64,000 nt of DNA from Macrococcus equipercicus (GCF_004359525.2 NZ_SCWC02000003.1:62001-126000); one strand, 5' to 3'; shown: positions 1 to 14,459, numbered from the stretch's first letter. The notes: generated from the sequence alone by a model not told the origin. Program-made: numbers and translations.

Positions 1-213
1 AACGAAGAAATAGGGGAATATCCTATTCTGCTGCTGGATGATGTGCTCAGCGAACTGGACGATACAAGACAGACACATCTTCTGACGACGATTCAACATA
101 AAGTACAAACGTTTGTGACGACGACCTCTGTCGAAGGAATAGAACATGAAACGATTGAACAGGCGAAGCTGTTCTACGTCGATCACGGGCATATTCAAAC
201 TAATAAAGAGTAG
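1..213 (+). CDS. recF: RecF, C-terminal fragment (window edge)
   Basis: The open frame from base 1 encodes the last 70 residues of RecF, the ABC-type ATPase that loads RecA at single-strand gaps together with RecO and RecR. The Walker B/signature area [13 protein letters not shown] and the following [12 protein letters not shown] are typical of the RecF C terminus. The 5' part lies outside the window. The stop at 211-213 is followed after only 10 bases by the gyrB start, the usual recF-gyrB coupling near oriC. Confidence 0.93.
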   Translation, partial: NEEIGEYPILLLDDVLSELDDTRQTHLLTTIQHKVQTFVTTTSVEGIEHETIEQAKLFYVDHGHIQTNKE

Positions 214-217
214 GTGA

Positions 218-2140
<1,923 letters not shown>

Positions 2141-2151
2141 GAGGCGCCTTG

Positions 2152-4731
2152 ATGGCAGAAAATACAGAACGATTAAAAGATAGAAATATCAGTACAGAAA
2201 TGCGTGAATCATTTCTTGATTACGCCATGAGTGTTATCGTATCGCGTGCACTGCCGGATGTTAGAGATGGCATGAAGCCGGTTCACCGCCGTATATTATA
2301 TGGTATGAACGATCAGGGGATGACCTCTGATAAACCGTACAAGAAATCAGCTCGTATCGTCGGGGACGTCATGGGTAAATATCACCCGCATGGTGACTCT
2401 TCAATTTACGAAGCGATGGTACGGATGGCTCAGGACTTCAGTTACCGCTATCCGCTGGTGGATGGTCAAGGTAACTTCGGTTCAATGGACGGTGACGGCG
2501 CAGCGGCAATGCGTTATACAGAAGCCCGCATGTCCAAGATCGCTATGGAATTGATGCGTGATATTAATAAAGATACGATTGACTTCGCTGACAACTATGA
2601 CGGAAATGAGCGAGAGCCGGAAGTTCTTCCTGCCCGTTTCCCGAACCTGCTTGTCAACGGGGCATCAGGTATCGCAGTCGGGATGGCGACTAACATTCCG
2701 CCGCATAACTTGAATGAAGTTATTGACGGCGTGCTGGCACTGAGCTATAACCCTGATATTACAGTGTCAGAACTGATGGATCATATTCATGGTCCTGACT
2801 TTCCAACTTCCGGGCTGATTTTAGGGCGCAGTGGTATTCGCCGTGCCTATGAAACGGGACGCGGTTCAGTGATGATGCGTGCGAAAACAATCATCGAAAC
2901 CCGTCCAAACGGGAAAGAGACCATTATCGTCACAGAAATTCCTTATCAGGTCAATAAAGCGAAACTCGTCGAGAAGATTGCTGAACTTGTCCGTGACAAA
3001 AAAGTAGATGGGATTACAGATCTTCGTGATGAGACAAGTCTTAAAGAAGGGGTCCGCATCGTTATTGATATCCGCCGTGATGCCAATGCTAACGTCATTT
3101 TAAACAATCTTTACAAGCAAACACCACTGCAGACTTCGTTCGGGATGAACATGCTGTCACTTGTAGAAGGCAAGCCAAGAGTGCTGAACTTGAAGCAGAT
3201 GGTCTACTATTATCTTGAACATCAAAAAGTAGTCATCCGTCGTCGTACGGCCTACAATTTGAAAAAAGCAGAAGACCGGGCGCATTTACTGGAAGGTCTG
3301 CGCATAGCGCTTGATCATATCGATGAAATCATTGCGTTGATCCGTGCAGCGGAGAACGACCACCAGGCAATGGAAAGTTTAATGACGAACTATAGTCTGT
3401 CTGAACGTCAGGCACAGGCTATTATGGATATGCGTCTTCGTCGTCTGACAGGTCTTGAACGCGACAAGATTGAAGCGGAATACCAGGACTTGATCGCTTA
3501 TATTTCGGAATTGAAAGCGATTCTTGCAGACGAGGAAAAAATTCTTGAGATCATCCGCGAGGAATTGACGGATATTAAAGAACGTTTCGGTGATCACAGA
3601 CGCACTGAAATTACGACAGGCGGCTTCGACCACCTGGAAGACGAAGATCTGATTCCAGAAGACCACATCGTTATTACGCTCAGCCATAATAACTATATTA
3701 AACGTCTGCCGGTTTCTACGTATCGTGCCCAGCACCGCGGTGGTCGCGGCATTCAAGGGATGAACACGATTGAAGATGACTTTGTCAGCCAAATCGTGAC
3801 GACTTCTACACATGATCATGTTCTGTTTTTTACGAATAAAGGGCGTGTGTATAAGCTGAAAGGCTACGAAATACCTGAACTGTCACGTCAGTCTAAAGGG
3901 ATTCCGATCGTTAACGCCTTGTCCCTGGAAAAAGACGAGACAATCAGTACGATGATTGCTGTGAAAGACTTGGATCGTGAAGATGCCTTTATTATCTTTG
4001 CGACGAAAAAAGGTCTGATCAAGCGTTCAAGCCTCGCTAACTTTGCCCGGATCAATAAAAACGGTAAAATTGCGATCAGCTTCCGTGAAGATGACGAACT
4101 GATTGCGGTCCGTCTGACTGATGGAACGAAACAGCTGATCATCGGCACTAAAAATGCGTCTCTTATTCGTTTTGAAGAGAGCACACTGCGCCCACTCGGC
4201 CGTACAGCAGCGGGCGTGAAAGGTATTTCCCTGCGCGAAGGTGACGCTGTTATCGGACTGGATGTCATCAACTCCAATGATGAGCATGAAGTGCTGATTG
4301 TCACTGAGAAGGGTTATGGTAAGCGGACGAAAGAAAGCGACTACCGTATTTCCAACCGCGGCGGTAAAGGGATAAAGACCGCGACGATTACAGAGAAAAA
4401 TGGTGAGCTGGTCTATATTTCAACTGTAACGGGTGAAGAAGATCTGATGGTCGTGACAAATCAAGGTGTCATCATTCGTCTTGATGTCAATGATATTTCT
4501 CAGAACGGGCGCGGCGCACAAGGCGTGAAGCTGATTCGTCTTGGTGAAGGGCAGCATGTCGCAACTGTCGCTAAAGTTGAGAAAGACTTTGACAGGGAAG
4601 AAGAAATCATTGAGCCTGAAGATGGTCATTTAGTCGGAACAGTTGATACTGTCGACGAAGAGCCTGAAGAAGATATTTTCGTAGATAGCGGAGATGTTGA
4701 GACGATAGATCACTTAAAAGAAGACTATTAA
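2152..4731 (+). CDS. gyrA: DNA gyrase subunit A
   Basis: This is the DNA breakage-reunion subunit of gyrase. The N-terminal winged-helix domain contains the catalytic tyrosine in [12 protein letters not shown] (near residue 123). The quinolone-resistance region [15 protein letters not shown] keeps both Ser residues and the Glu usually replaced in resistant strains, so no quinolone-resistance change is visible here. A coiled coil and the six-bladed C-terminal beta-pinwheel with the GyrA box (QRGGRGI-type, here [12 protein letters not shown]) follow, and the tail is acidic. ATG at 2152 is preferred over the adjacent TTG at 2149 because the GGAGG at 2140-2144 is then better spaced. It is 11 bases from gyrB. 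Confidence 0.98.
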   Translation: MAENTERLKDRNISTEMRESFLDYAMSVIVSRALPDVRDGMKPVHRRILYGMNDQGMTSDKPYKKSARIVGDVMGKYHPHGDSSIYEAMVRMAQDFSYRYPLVDGQGNFGSMDGDGAAAMRYTEARMSKIAMELMRDINKDTIDFADNYDGNEREPEVLPARFPNLLVNGASGIAVGMATNIPPHNLNEVIDGVLALSYNPDITVSELMDHIHGPDFPTSGLILGRSGIRRAYETGRGSVMMRAKTIIETRPNGKETIIVTEIPYQVNKAKLVEKIAELVRDKKVDGITDLRDETSLKEGVRIVIDIRRDANANVILNNLYKQTPLQTSFGMNMLSLVEGKPRVLNLKQMVYYYLEHQKVVIRRRTAYNLKKAEDRAHLLEGLRIALDHIDEIIALIRAAENDHQAMESLMTNYSLSERQAQAIMDMRLRRLTGLERDKIEAEYQDLIAYISELKAILADEEKILEIIREELTDIKERFGDHRRTEITTGGFDHLEDEDLIPEDHIVITLSHNNYIKRLPVSTYRAQHRGGRGIQGMNTIEDDFVSQIVTTSTHDHVLFFTNKGRVYKLKGYEIPELSRQSKGIPIVNALSLEKDETISTMIAVKDLDREDAFIIFATKKGLIKRSSLANFARINKNGKIAISFREDDELIAVRLTDGTKQLIIGTKNASLIRFEESTLRPLGRTAAGVKGISLREGDAVIGLDVINSNDEHEVLIVTEKGYGKRTKESDYRISNRGGKGIKTATITEKNGELVYISTVTGEEDLMVVTNQGVIIRLDVNDISQNGRGAQGVKLIRLGEGQHVATVAKVEKDFDREEEIIEPEDGHLVGTVDTVDEEPEEDIFVDSGDVETIDHLKEDY

Positions 4732-4744
4732 TGCTATACAGCAA

Positions 4745-4778
4745 ACGAGCCCGGATAATTATCCGGACTCGTTTTTTA
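4745..4778. terminator. Rho-independent terminator, gyrA / nnrD
   Basis: A GC-rich hairpin (ACGAGCCCGGATAA paired with TTATCCGGACTCGT, one mismatch) is followed by a T run, between the convergent gyrA and nnrD genes. The A run on the other side lets it serve both strands. Confidence 0.85.
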
Positions 4779-4791
4779 GTTCATAAAGCAG

Positions 4792-5601
4792 TTATTCTTC
4801 CAGCTGCTTCATCATATAAGGAATTTCATCGATAATTTTTGAAGCCGGGATAACATACATGTCCTGTGCCAGCTTATCACCGATTTTACTATGAATATAT
4901 ACGGCGTTCTTAATAGCATCCTCGATTTCAAACTGACCGACGAAGCTTGCGAGAATACCTGCTAATGTATCTCCCATGCCGCCTGAGGCCATAGCGGGGT
5001 TCCCCTTTTCGATGCGATAGTCACCGGAAGTCAAGTAAAGCTCTGTATTATGCTTCTTGAGTACGACTTGAGCGCCGAGCGCATCTGCAGCCGCTCTATT
5101 ACGCTCAGGTGTCTGCTCGTCAATTTGAATACCGCTCAGCCGTTCCCATTCTTTCTGATGCGGCGTGAAGATGACATTGCAGTCGGGCAGCGGATGGCGC
5201 AGTTTGCTCAAGATAGTAATGGCATCCCCGTCAATGATGACGGTCTGGTGATTTTGAATATGCTGGAAGAGGAAAGTCAGCGTATTATTGCCCTGGAAAT
5301 CAAGCCCGAGCCCTGGCCCGATTAAAATACAGTCGGCGTCCGCGACAAGTTTACTGAGGCGCTTAATATCTGCCAGATCACTGACCATCGCTTCCGGACA
5401 GCGAGAATGAAGTGCTGTATGGTTCGTCTGATGGGTAACGACCGTCGTTAATCCGCCGCCGCTGTAGACACAGGCACGAGCACTCAGCATAATAGAGCCG
5501 CCCATGTTCTGATTACCACCGATTAATAGAATACGGCCGTAGTCTCCTTTATGTGACTCATTTTCTCTTTGCGGAATGCTGATCTGTGAAATAGTTTCCA
5601 T
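4792..5601 (-). CDS. nnrD: ADP/ATP-dependent NAD(P)H-hydrate dehydratase
   Basis: This is a YjeF C-terminal-domain (ribokinase-fold) enzyme that restores damaged hydrated NAD(P)H, using ADP or ATP. The 269-residue protein carries the fold's signatures GGNQNMGGS near the N terminus, TPHQKEWERLSG in the middle, and the catalytic NPAMASGGMGDTLAG near 205-219. There is no N-terminal epimerase domain, so it is the stand-alone type found in Firmicutes. It is transcribed opposite to gyrA and has a clear AAAGGAG just upstream of the ATG. Its position between gyrA and serS matches staphylococci. Confidence 0.92.
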   Translation of the reverse strand: METISQISIPQRENESHKGDYGRILLIGGNQNMGGSIMLSARACVYSGGGLTTVVTHQTNHTALHSRCPEAMVSDLADIKRLSKLVADADCILIGPGLGLDFQGNNTLTFLFQHIQNHQTVIIDGDAITILSKLRHPLPDCNVIFTPHQKEWERLSGIQIDEQTPERNRAAADALGAQVVLKKHNTELYLTSGDYRIEKGNPAMASGGMGDTLAGILASFVGQFEIEDAIKNAVYIHSKIGDKLAQDMYVIPASKIIDEIPYMMKQLEE

Positions 5602-5724
5602 GATTGTCTCCTTTGGTCTGAATACAGATAGTCTAACAGATTCAGTTGCACATCTAAAGGTGATTTGATAAGATAAGGTTAATTACATAGTCTATTACCC
5701 TGGAATAAGTAATTTCTAACGTAT

Positions 5725-7205
<1,481 letters not shown>

Positions 7206-7218
7206 ACAATTCTTATAT

Positions 7219-7263
7219 TAAAAGAACGTGTACAGAGATAATATCTTCTGTATACGTTTTTTG
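7219..7263 (+). terminator. Terminator after serS
   Basis: AAAAGAACGTGTACAGA and TCTGTATACGTTTTTT form a hairpin with a T tail just after the serS stop codon. Confidence 0.75.
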
Positions 7264-7375
7264 TTAAGATTGTAAAAAACATATTAATATATTATTTATA
7301 CTTTACTATATTAATTATATCTGATATATTAATTATATAAAATAAAAATTTATCTTAGAAAGAGGTTATGAAGCA

Positions 7376-7891
7376 ATGACAAACTTTAAATTAGATCCGA
7401 ATCACAGCTCTATTGAGTTCTCTATCAAACATTTAATGGTTTCAAAAGTAAAAGGGGAGTTCACTGATTACGACGTTCAGGCGACTGGAGATATTAACGA
7501 CTTATCTACTGTTCAAGTGACAGCAGCAGTGACAGTAGATTCTATCGATACGAATAACAGCGACCGTGATGGTCACTTAAAATCAGCTGATTTCTTCGAT
7601 ATCGAGCAGTATCCTGAAATTAAATTCGTTTCTTCTGCTGTTTCAGAAACATCTGTAACCGGTGAATTAACGATTAAAGATGTGACACACACTGAAACAT
7701 TCGATGTTGAATTCAACGGTGTTCAAAAAAATCCGATGACTGGTGGAAATGTGACCGGCTTCATCGTATCAGGGAAAATCAACCGCGAGAAATACGGCAT
7801 TACTTGGAATCAGGCGCTTGAATCAGGCGGCGTAATGGTCGGTAAAGACGTTAAGTTTGAAGCAGGTATTGAACTTGCTATCGAAGAATAA
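7376..7891 (+). CDS. YceI-family lipocalin-like protein
   Basis: This 171-residue protein matches the YceI family of small beta-barrel proteins that bind isoprenoid-type lipids. It starts with the family signature FKLDPNHSSIEFSIKHLMVSKVKGEF and later has DGHLKSADFFDIEQYPEIKF and the C-terminal REKYGITWNQALESGGVMVGK. There is no signal peptide, so a cytoplasmic location is expected. It stands alone between two terminators, with a good RBS (AGAGGTT) upstream. Its physiological ligand is unknown; stress-linked roles reported for homologues are family knowledge only. Confidence 0.9.
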   Translation: MTNFKLDPNHSSIEFSIKHLMVSKVKGEFTDYDVQATGDINDLSTVQVTAAVTVDSIDTNNSDRDGHLKSADFFDIEQYPEIKFVSSAVSETSVTGELTIKDVTHTETFDVEFNGVQKNPMTGGNVTGFIVSGKINREKYGITWNQALESGGVMVGKDVKFEAGIELAIEE

Positions 7892-7911
7892 ATACTGATG
7901 ATTAACGACTA

Positions 7912-7943
7912 ACACATTGTCTCGTCTGACAATGTGTTTTTTG
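7912..7943 (+). terminator. Terminator after yceI-like gene
   Basis: ACACATTGTCTCGTCTGACAATGTGT is a compact hairpin followed by TTTTTTG directly after the gene. Confidence 0.8.
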
Positions 7944-8039
7944 TCGTTCAGTGTATTCAATTAACATACATTGAGGTATTGGCTCATAAGTTGTAAAATA
8001 GAAACGTTATGAAATTTATATGAGAAAGAGTGTTCAGAT

Positions 8040-8951
8040 TTGAAATTGGATTTAATTAAAACGTTGGCGATAAGTGCTATTATGCTGTTGATCGCTCTAC
8101 TAATGAACGCGTTGCCTGCACTTATTCTCATCACTGCCCCTTTTCTGTTGATTCCAGGAGTCTATTTATACTACAAAGATAAACTCGGCTTTTATGTGAT
8201 GAGCGGCATTGTGCTGATTATCTCACTCGTTATGCTGAAGTTATTTGCGCTGCAGGTCATTATAGGTGTTCTGCTCTCGAGCTATTTAATCGGTCAGCTG
8301 CTTGAAACGCGTGCATCAAAGGAAACTATGCTGTTTGCGCTGACAGCATTGCTCAGCTTTTACACACTGCTGTCTATTATATCCATGCAGCTATTGAATT
8401 TACTGCCGACGACTAAACAATGGTTTGCAGCCGTTAAAGATTCTTACATGACAATGGTTGAAACTGAATTATCAAAAGATAATATTTCTTGGGAAAACAT
8501 CGCGTTGTTTAATTCGGCGCTGGATCAAATGCAGCTTCAAGTACCGGGGCTTATAGTTTTGCTGATTTTCCTGCTCAGTCTTGTCAGTCTGCTGATTGCA
8601 CTTCCGTTGTTACGGAGTTTTAAAATTGCGACGCCTAATTTCCGGCCGCTTTACTTCTGGCGGGTACCGAAAATTGCCCTCTATATTTATGTCATCGCTG
8701 TTGTCATCAAGCTGTTTCTGACACCAGAGGATGTGGTTCTGCTCGGCATAGTCACAAACTTACAGTATGTGTTAGAATGGATTATATTTATTCAGGGAAT
8801 TTCATTGATCAGTTTCTATGTTAAAGTGAAACGCACGCCGCTGATCATTAATCTATTGATGTTTATCTTCGCCTTTATTATGGCGCCGATTACACAGCTA
8901 TTAGGAATGCTGGATCTCATCATCAATTTAAAAGCAAGAATTAAACTATAA
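8040..8951 (+). CDS. yybS: YybS-type membrane protein (DUF2232)
   Basis: This 303-residue, strongly hydrophobic protein has about eight predicted membrane segments spread over its whole length. It precedes gdpP exactly as yybS does in bacilli and staphylococci. The family (DUF2232) resembles the membrane components of ECF-type transporters, but no substrate is known. The likely start is TTG at 8040, downstream of GAGAAAGAGTG; no ATG is near. The gdpP gene follows within 20 bases, so the two are probably co-transcribed with rplI and dnaB. Confidence 0.85.
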   Translation: MKLDLIKTLAISAIMLLIALLMNALPALILITAPFLLIPGVYLYYKDKLGFYVMSGIVLIISLVMLKLFALQVIIGVLLSSYLIGQLLETRASKETMLFALTALLSFYTLLSIISMQLLNLLPTTKQWFAAVKDSYMTMVETELSKDNISWENIALFNSALDQMQLQVPGLIVLLIFLLSLVSLLIALPLLRSFKIATPNFRPLYFWRVPKIALYIYVIAVVIKLFLTPEDVVLLGIVTNLQYVLEWIIFIQGISLISFYVKVKRTPLIINLLMFIFAFIMAPITQLLGMLDLIINLKARIKL

Positions 8952-8970
8952 TGAATAGTGAGGTGTCTTG

Positions 8971-10941
8971 ATGAATCGTAAATATAATAGGCAGACGCTC
9001 ATATTTCCGTTTGTGGTAATGTGTCTGGCTGCCTTGATTCTCGTTGGTCTGCTATTTACTGTTCATCGGCTGATGGCATTGCTTGCAGGAAGTATCATTA
9101 TAGCGATTATTATTATTTGTGCTTTTGTGCTGCATAGTAGTATTCAGCGCAATGAACGGTATTTTCAGGAGCTGGCTACCCGGGTTGACAAAGGGAAGTC
9201 ATATGCAATCACTGAACTGCCGATTGGTGTCGTATTACTGGATGACTTTGACCATGTGGAATGGCATAACCAGTTTATCCACGAGAAGGTTGACCGGCCG
9301 ATATTGAGCGATTCGATTAACGAAATTTTCCCGAATTTGCTGAATCAGTTGAAAGTGACAGGTATTGATGAAGTGCAGACGCAGTATAAAGAACATCGGT
9401 TCAAAGTGCGCTATGCCGAGAAGACGAAAGTGCTTTATTTTCAGGATATTAGCGATAAAGTAGAGATTGACAAGTTATTTGAAGAATCAAAGCCGGTCAT
9501 CGGTACGATTTTCCTTGATAACTATGACGAACTCACACAAAATATGAGCGATGCCAACAGAACTGAGATGAACAGTATGATGACGGCAGCAATCAACAGC
9601 TGGGCTGAAGAGAACAGTGTTTATGTCAAACGTTATTCATCAGATCAGTTCATCATTTTCTTGAACAATCATATTTTAAGCCAGATTGAACAGACGAAGT
9701 TTAATTTGCTTGATATCATCCGTGAAAAAAGCCGTGAGAAAAAAACTCAGATTACATTGAGTATTGGTATCGGTGAAGGTGCTGATAACTTAATTGAGCT
9801 CGGCGAACTGGCGCAATCAAGTCTGGATCTTGCGCTCGGCCGCGGCGGTGACCAGGTAGCCATCAAAAACTCAGCGGGCGGTGTGCGTTTCTTCGGCGGT
9901 AAGACAGACCCGATGGAAAAACGGACCCGCGTGCGAGCACGAGTCATTTCCCATGCTTTAAAAGATATTCTAGCGGAAGGCGACAATGTTATTATTATGG
10001 GTCATAAACGGCCGGACATGGATGCGATCGGCGCAGCTGTTGGAGTAGCACGATTTGCTAAGATGAATAATCTGAAAGCCTACATCGTCTTGAATGACTA
10101 TGATATTGATGACACATTGAGCCGGGTAATGAGTGAAATTGCTGCCAAGCCCGAACTGAATGAGACATTTATCACGTCAGATGAAGCATGGTCGCTCATG
10201 ACCAACCGGACGACGCTTGTCATAGTGGATACGCATAAACCTGCTATGGTGATAGATGAGAACATATTGAACAAAGCATCGCGTAAAGTCGTCATCGACC
10301 ATCATCGCCGCGGTGAAGAGTTTATTTCCAATCCGCTGTTAGTCTATATGGAGTCTTATGCAAGTTCGACAGCAGAACTGGTCACGGAACTGCTGGAATA
10401 CCAGCCGGAGGAACATAAATTGACGCGTCTTGAATCGACAGTTATGCTTGCAGGTATTATCGTAGATACAAGAAACTTCACATTGCGGACGGGATCCCGG
10501 ACATTTGACGCTGCGAGTTATTTAAGAAGCCACGGTGCGGATACGATTCTCTGTCAGCATTTCTTAAAAGATGATATTACAACATATTTAAAACGAAGCG
10601 AACTGATAAAGACGGTTGAACTTGGCCGTGACGGAGTCGCTATAGCATTCGGTAGAGACGATGAAATCTATCATCCGGTTGTCGTCGCACAGGCTGCAGA
10701 TGAACTGCTCAGTCTTGAAGGCGTTGAGGCCTCATTTGTTGTCGCGAGACGCAGTGAAGATATGATAGGCATCTCTGCGCGGTCGTTAGGTGAAATTAAT
10801 GTTCAGCTGGTCATGGAAGCGATGGGCGGCGGCGGCCACCTGTCTAATGCTGCAACTCAGCTGGGCAATATCACAGTAGGCGCAGCAATTGACCAGCTTG
10901 AAGAAGTTATCGCAGAACAATTCTCAAGGAGTGAAGGATAA
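8971..10941 (+). CDS. gdpP: Cyclic-di-AMP phosphodiesterase GdpP
   Basis: GdpP hydrolyses c-di-AMP to pApA and so controls turgor, potassium uptake and beta-lactam tolerance. Two N-terminal membrane helices (about 10-30 and 35-55) precede a divergent PAS domain, a degenerate GGDEF domain and the catalytic DHH/DHHA1 module. The last shows [32 protein letters not shown] and the C-terminal [10 protein letters not shown]. All motif residues are present and the frame is intact. ATG 8971 follows GAGGTG at 8960-8965. The stop shares one base with the rplI start. Confidence 0.96.
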   Translation: MNRKYNRQTLIFPFVVMCLAALILVGLLFTVHRLMALLAGSIIIAIIIICAFVLHSSIQRNERYFQELATRVDKGKSYAITELPIGVVLLDDFDHVEWHNQFIHEKVDRPILSDSINEIFPNLLNQLKVTGIDEVQTQYKEHRFKVRYAEKTKVLYFQDISDKVEIDKLFEESKPVIGTIFLDNYDELTQNMSDANRTEMNSMMTAAINSWAEENSVYVKRYSSDQFIIFLNNHILSQIEQTKFNLLDIIREKSREKKTQITLSIGIGEGADNLIELGELAQSSLDLALGRGGDQVAIKNSAGGVRFFGGKTDPMEKRTRVRARVISHALKDILAEGDNVIIMGHKRPDMDAIGAAVGVARFAKMNNLKAYIVLNDYDIDDTLSRVMSEIAAKPELNETFITSDEAWSLMTNRTTLVIVDTHKPAMVIDENILNKASRKVVIDHHRRGEEFISNPLLVYMESYASSTAELVTELLEYQPEEHKLTRLESTVMLAGIIVDTRNFTLRTGSRTFDAASYLRSHGADTILCQHFLKDDITTYLKRSELIKTVELGRDGVAIAFGRDDEIYHPVVVAQAADELLSLEGVEASFVVARRSEDMIGISARSLGEINVQLVMEAMGGGGHLSNAATQLGNITVGAAIDQLEEVIAEQFSRSEG

Positions 10942-11387
10942 TGAAAGTAATTTTTACACAAGATGTTAAAGGTAAAGGCAAAAAAGGTGAAGTTAAAGAA
11001 GTGCCGGTCGGCTATGCAAATAACTTCCTGCTTAAAAATAACTATGCAGTTGAAGCGACACCAGGCAACTTAAAACAACTTAAAGCGCAGAACTTACGCG
11101 TGGAAAAAGACAAAGAACAGGCGCTGATTGACGCGGAACAGCTGAAAGAACGCATTGAAGCACTTGAAGTAGATGTGACAGCTAAAGCTGGAGACGGCGG
11201 CCGGCTGTTCGGCTCTGTAAGTACAAAGCAGATTGTTGAAGCATTGAAGCAGCAGCATGACATAAAAGTAGATAAAAGAAAAATGGATTTACCGGACGGA
11301 ATTAGAAGCCTCGGGTACACGAGCGTACCGGTAAAACTTCACCATCAAGTATCTGCAACACTGAAAGTCCATGTAACAGAAGCATAA
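10941..11387 (+). CDS. rplI: 50S ribosomal protein L9
   Basis: L9 is a two-domain ribosomal protein that binds 23S rRNA near the L1 stalk. The 148-residue product begins [20 protein letters not shown] and has [10 protein letters not shown], the N-domain signature, then a long charged connecting helix and the C-domain ([13 protein letters not shown]). The start ATG overlaps the gdpP stop (TAATG), showing translational coupling; dnaB follows 19 bases downstream. Confidence 0.97.
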   Translation: MKVIFTQDVKGKGKKGEVKEVPVGYANNFLLKNNYAVEATPGNLKQLKAQNLRVEKDKEQALIDAEQLKERIEALEVDVTAKAGDGGRLFGSVSTKQIVEALKQQHDIKVDKRKMDLPDGIRSLGYTSVPVKLHHQVSATLKVHVTEA

Positions 11388-11406
11388 TATTGAAGGAGGC
11401 GCACCG

Positions 11407-12807
11407 ATGGAAGACTACAATCAATCATTGCAGATGCCCCATCATTTAGAAGCGGAGCAGTCTGTCCTTGGTGCGATTCTAATTGATCCGGAGCTGTTGA
11501 TGCCGGCGCTTGAGCGTTTAATGCCGCATCACTTCTACCGGAAGAACCATCAGCATATCTTCCAGGCAATGCTGTCGCTTGCAGAAAAAAACACAGAAGT
11601 AGATGTCGTGACTATTACGAATCAGATGACCGCAGAAGGGACGCTCGATGAAGCAGGCGGTCCCGGCTATCTGCTGGAACTGTCCAATATAGTGCCGACG
11701 ACCCGGAATATCGATTTCTATACAGAGATTGTCTTCCGTGATGCCGTTAAACGACAGCTGATTACGGTTGCCGACTCTATTGCAAAAGACGGCTACAACA
11801 ATGAACTTGAACTAGAGTCACTGCTCAGCGATGCTGAAAAACGCATTATGGAAATTTCAGCATCCCGCGGTACAGATGGCTTTAAATATATTAAAGAAAT
11901 TCTTCAGACGGTATTCGAGAATGCTGAGGAGCTCGACCGCAATCAAGGTCAGACACCCGGCATACCGACTGGTTACCGCGATCTTGACAAGATGACTGCA
12001 GGATTTAACCGCAATGACTTAATTATTATCGCAGCGCGTCCATCTGTCGGTAAGACGGCGTTTGCGCTTAATATTGCCCAGCAGGTCGCAACGCATGACA
12101 ATAGTTATTCTGTCGCTATTTTTTCTCTGGAGATGGGTGCTGACCAGCTCGCCACCCGTATGATCTGCAGCACAGGTAATGTAGACTCTAACCGGCTGCG
12201 GACAGGAACGATGGAAAATGAGGACTGGAACCGGTTCACGGTGGCAATCGGTAAACTTGCTAAAACAAATATTTATATCGATGATACGCCGGGCATCCGA
12301 ATTACAGATATTCGTGCAAAATGCCGCCGGCTCAAGCAGGAACATGGTCTTGATATGATATTGATTGACTACTTACAGCTTATCCAAGGATCGGGCTCAC
12401 GCAGTTCAGATAACCGTCAGCAGGAAGTTTCTGAAATTTCACGGATGCTGAAAGCACTGGCACGGGAACTGGAATGCCCGGTCATCGCATTAAGCCAGCT
12501 GTCACGGGGCGTCGAGCAGCGTCAGGATAAACGGCCGATGATGAGTGATATTCGTGAATCGGGGTCGATTGAGCAGGATGCGGATATTGTCGCTTTTCTT
12601 TACCGGGATGATTATTACAATCGCGGGAACGGAGAAGACGGTGAAGAAGGAGAAATTGATGCGGGCGTACAGGATGAGAACGGTGAGATTGAAATCATCA
12701 TCGCCAAGCAGCGTAACGGCCCGACAGGTACTGTAAAGCTTAATTTTATGAAGCAGTATAATAAGTTCACAGACATCAGCTATGAATATTCAGGATTAGA
12801 AGGCTGA
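11407..12807 (+). CDS. dnaB: Replicative DNA helicase DnaB (DnaC in staphylococcal naming)
   Basis: This is the hexameric 5'-3' helicase at the replication fork. The N-terminal primase-interacting domain starts PHHLEAEQSVLGAILIDPE. The RecA-like domain has Walker A ARPSVGKTAFALN near 210-222, Walker B MILIDYLQLI near 318-327 and QLSRGVEQRQDKRPMMSDIR near the end. At 466 residues it is the usual length and carries no intein. The RBS GAAGGAGG sits 7 bases before the ATG. It closes the yybS-gdpP-rplI-dnaB run. Confidence 0.97.
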   Translation: MEDYNQSLQMPHHLEAEQSVLGAILIDPELLMPALERLMPHHFYRKNHQHIFQAMLSLAEKNTEVDVVTITNQMTAEGTLDEAGGPGYLLELSNIVPTTRNIDFYTEIVFRDAVKRQLITVADSIAKDGYNNELELESLLSDAEKRIMEISASRGTDGFKYIKEILQTVFENAEELDRNQGQTPGIPTGYRDLDKMTAGFNRNDLIIIAARPSVGKTAFALNIAQQVATHDNSYSVAIFSLEMGADQLATRMICSTGNVDSNRLRTGTMENEDWNRFTVAIGKLAKTNIYIDDTPGIRITDIRAKCRRLKQEHGLDMILIDYLQLIQGSGSRSSDNRQQEVSEISRMLKALARELECPVIALSQLSRGVEQRQDKRPMMSDIRESGSIEQDADIVAFLYRDDYYNRGNGEDGEEGEIDAGVQDENGEIEIIIAKQRNGPTGTVKLNFMKQYNKFTDISYEYSGLEG

Positions 12808-12842
12808 GCAATCAATAATCGTCATAAAATAATCACAATTAT

Positions 12843-12889
12843 AAAAAACGTACATTTTTTAGCATAAAATAAAAAACGTACGTTTTTTA
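12843..12889. terminator. AT-rich palindromic repeat pair after dnaB
   Basis: Two copies of an AAAAAACGTAC element (12843-12853 and 12871-12881) lie in tandem, and the second extends into an 18-bp perfect palindrome at 12871-12888. The first copy can also pair with GTACGTTTTTT of the second to make an 11-bp stem ending in T. Position after dnaB suggests a weak terminator. Confidence 0.45.
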
Positions 12890-12928
12890 ATATAGAATAC
12901 TTGTATTTAAACGGCGGATGTTTGTATA

Positions 12929-12944
12929 ACTTGTTCGGTTAGAA
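12929..12944 (-). promoter_or_regulatory. PurR-box-like motif 1 upstream of purA
   Basis: The minus strand reads CTAACCGAACAAG, close to the PurBox consensus AWWWCCGAACWWT known for PurR of Bacillus and staphylococci. It lies about 170 bp before purA. The assignment is tentative because the usual close pairing of boxes is not seen. Confidence 0.4.
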
Positions 12945-13030
12945 TACCTTTAAATCATTGATATATCAATATTTATAGCATGTTTCCATAACACATGAAT
13001 AAATCGGTCAGCGCTATAAATTTACATTTG

Positions 13031-13045
13031 AAACGTTCGGTTTTT
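13031..13045 (-). promoter_or_regulatory. PurR-box-like motif 2 upstream of purA
   Basis: The minus strand reads AAAACCGAACGTT, one mismatch from the PurBox consensus, 64 bp upstream of the purA start. Together with the motif at 12929 it suggests PRPP-responsive PurR control. Apart from these two motifs and the AT-rich repeats, I see no gene in 12808-13108. Confidence 0.5.
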
Positions 13046-13108
13046 GTTTGATTTTTATGTCATTCATTGATAGAATAACAAAGGTTGATTAAATTTGGAG
13101 GTGCAAGG

Positions 13109-14398
13109 ATGTCATCTATCGTAGTAGTTGGAACACAATGGGGAGACGAAGGTAAAGGTAAGATTACAGACTTCTTGTCAGAACAGGCAAACGTCATCGC
13201 ACGTTTTTCAGGCGGCAACAACGCGGGTCATACGATTAAATTCGGCGGCGAAACTTATAAATTACATTTAGTACCATCTGGTATTTTTTATTCAGATAAA
13301 TTATCAGTGATCGGTAACGGGGTTGTTGTAGATCCTGTTGCCCTGCTGAAAGAATTAGATGCATTAAACGAGCGCGGTATCAACACGGATAATTTACGTA
13401 TTTCAAACCGTGCGCAAGTGATTCTTCCTTACCATTTAAAGCAGGACGAACTGGAAGAAGAAAAACGCGGCGACAACAAGATTGGTACAACAAAAAAAGG
13501 TATCGGTCCGGCTTATGTTGATAAAGTACAGCGTATTGGTATCCGTATGGCGGATTTACTGGACGAAGAAACATTCCGTAAATTATTGACGCAGAACTTA
13601 GCAGCGAAAAATGAACTGTTCGAAAAAATGTTCAATGCTGAAGGCTTTACGTTCGAAGAAATTTTTGAGCCATACTTCGCAGCAGGACAACGTTTGAAAT
13701 CATTTGTAACAGATACAGCTAAAGTGCTGGATGATGCTTTCCATGCAGATGAAAAAGTATTGTTTGAAGGCGCACAAGGGGTTATGCTTGATATCGACCA
13801 CGGAACATATCCGTTCGTCACATCAAGCAATCCGATTGCTGGTAACGTAACAGTCGGTACAGGCGTCGGACCGACGTTCGTTGACCGCGTCATCGGTGTA
13901 TGTAAAGCTTATACATCACGTGTCGGTGACGGTCCATTCCCGACAGAATTATTCGATGAAGATGGTCATCATATCCGTGAAGTCGGCCGTGAATATGGTA
14001 CAACAACAGGACGCCCGCGCCGCGTCGGCTGGTTCGACTCAGTCGTGCTGCGTCACTCACGCCGCGTAAGTGGTATTACAGACTTATCTATCAACTCAAT
14101 TGACGTACTGACAGGTCTTGATACTGTTAAAATCTGTACAGCATATGAGCTGGACGGCAAAGAAATTACAGAGTATCCAGCAAACTTAAATGAACTGAAC
14201 CGCTGTCAGCCGATCTTCGAAGAGCTGCCAGGCTGGACAGAAGACGTGACAGCATGCAAGACGATGGCAGAACTGCCTGACAATGCCCGCCGTTACTTAG
14301 AGCGCATTTCTGAACTGTGTGACGTGAAAATCTCTATCTTCTCTGTAGGTCCTGACCGTACACAGACGAATCTGCTTGAAGATTTATGGCAGAATTAA
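13109..14398 (+). CDS. purA: Adenylosuccinate synthetase
   Basis: PurA condenses IMP with aspartate, using GTP, in the first AMP-specific step of purine synthesis. The protein begins with the GTP-binding [11 protein letters not shown] and has [11 protein letters not shown], the KKGIGPAY region, the [16 protein letters not shown] motif and [14 protein letters not shown] 13109 is chosen because GGAGG lies at 13097-13101; the in-frame TTG upstream at 13085 has no RBS. The 429-residue length is normal. Confidence 0.97.
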   Translation: MSSIVVVGTQWGDEGKGKITDFLSEQANVIARFSGGNNAGHTIKFGGETYKLHLVPSGIFYSDKLSVIGNGVVVDPVALLKELDALNERGINTDNLRISNRAQVILPYHLKQDELEEEKRGDNKIGTTKKGIGPAYVDKVQRIGIRMADLLDEETFRKLLTQNLAAKNELFEKMFNAEGFTFEEIFEPYFAAGQRLKSFVTDTAKVLDDAFHADEKVLFEGAQGVMLDIDHGTYPFVTSSNPIAGNVTVGTGVGPTFVDRVIGVCKAYTSRVGDGPFPTELFDEDGHHIREVGREYGTTTGRPRRVGWFDSVVLRHSRRVSGITDLSINSIDVLTGLDTVKICTAYELDGKEITEYPANLNELNRCQPIFEELPGWTEDVTACKTMAELPDNARRYLERISELCDVKISIFSVGPDRTQTNLLEDLWQN

Positions 14399-14414
14399 AA
14401 AAATAAACTTCATA

Positions 14415-14450
14415 AACGAACCCCAAAAGTCAGACTTTTGGGGTTCGTTT
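14415..14450. terminator. Bidirectional terminator, purA / YitT-family gene
   Basis: AACGAACCCCAAAAGT and ACTTTTGGGGTTCGTT form a long perfect stem with A and T runs on either side, between convergent genes. Confidence 0.9.
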
Positions 14451-14459
14451 CATGTATTT

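Noticed and set aside
3379-4304. Long open frames on the minus strand inside gyrA and other highly conserved genes
   Set aside because: They are antisense shadows with no RBS and no family-like sequence.
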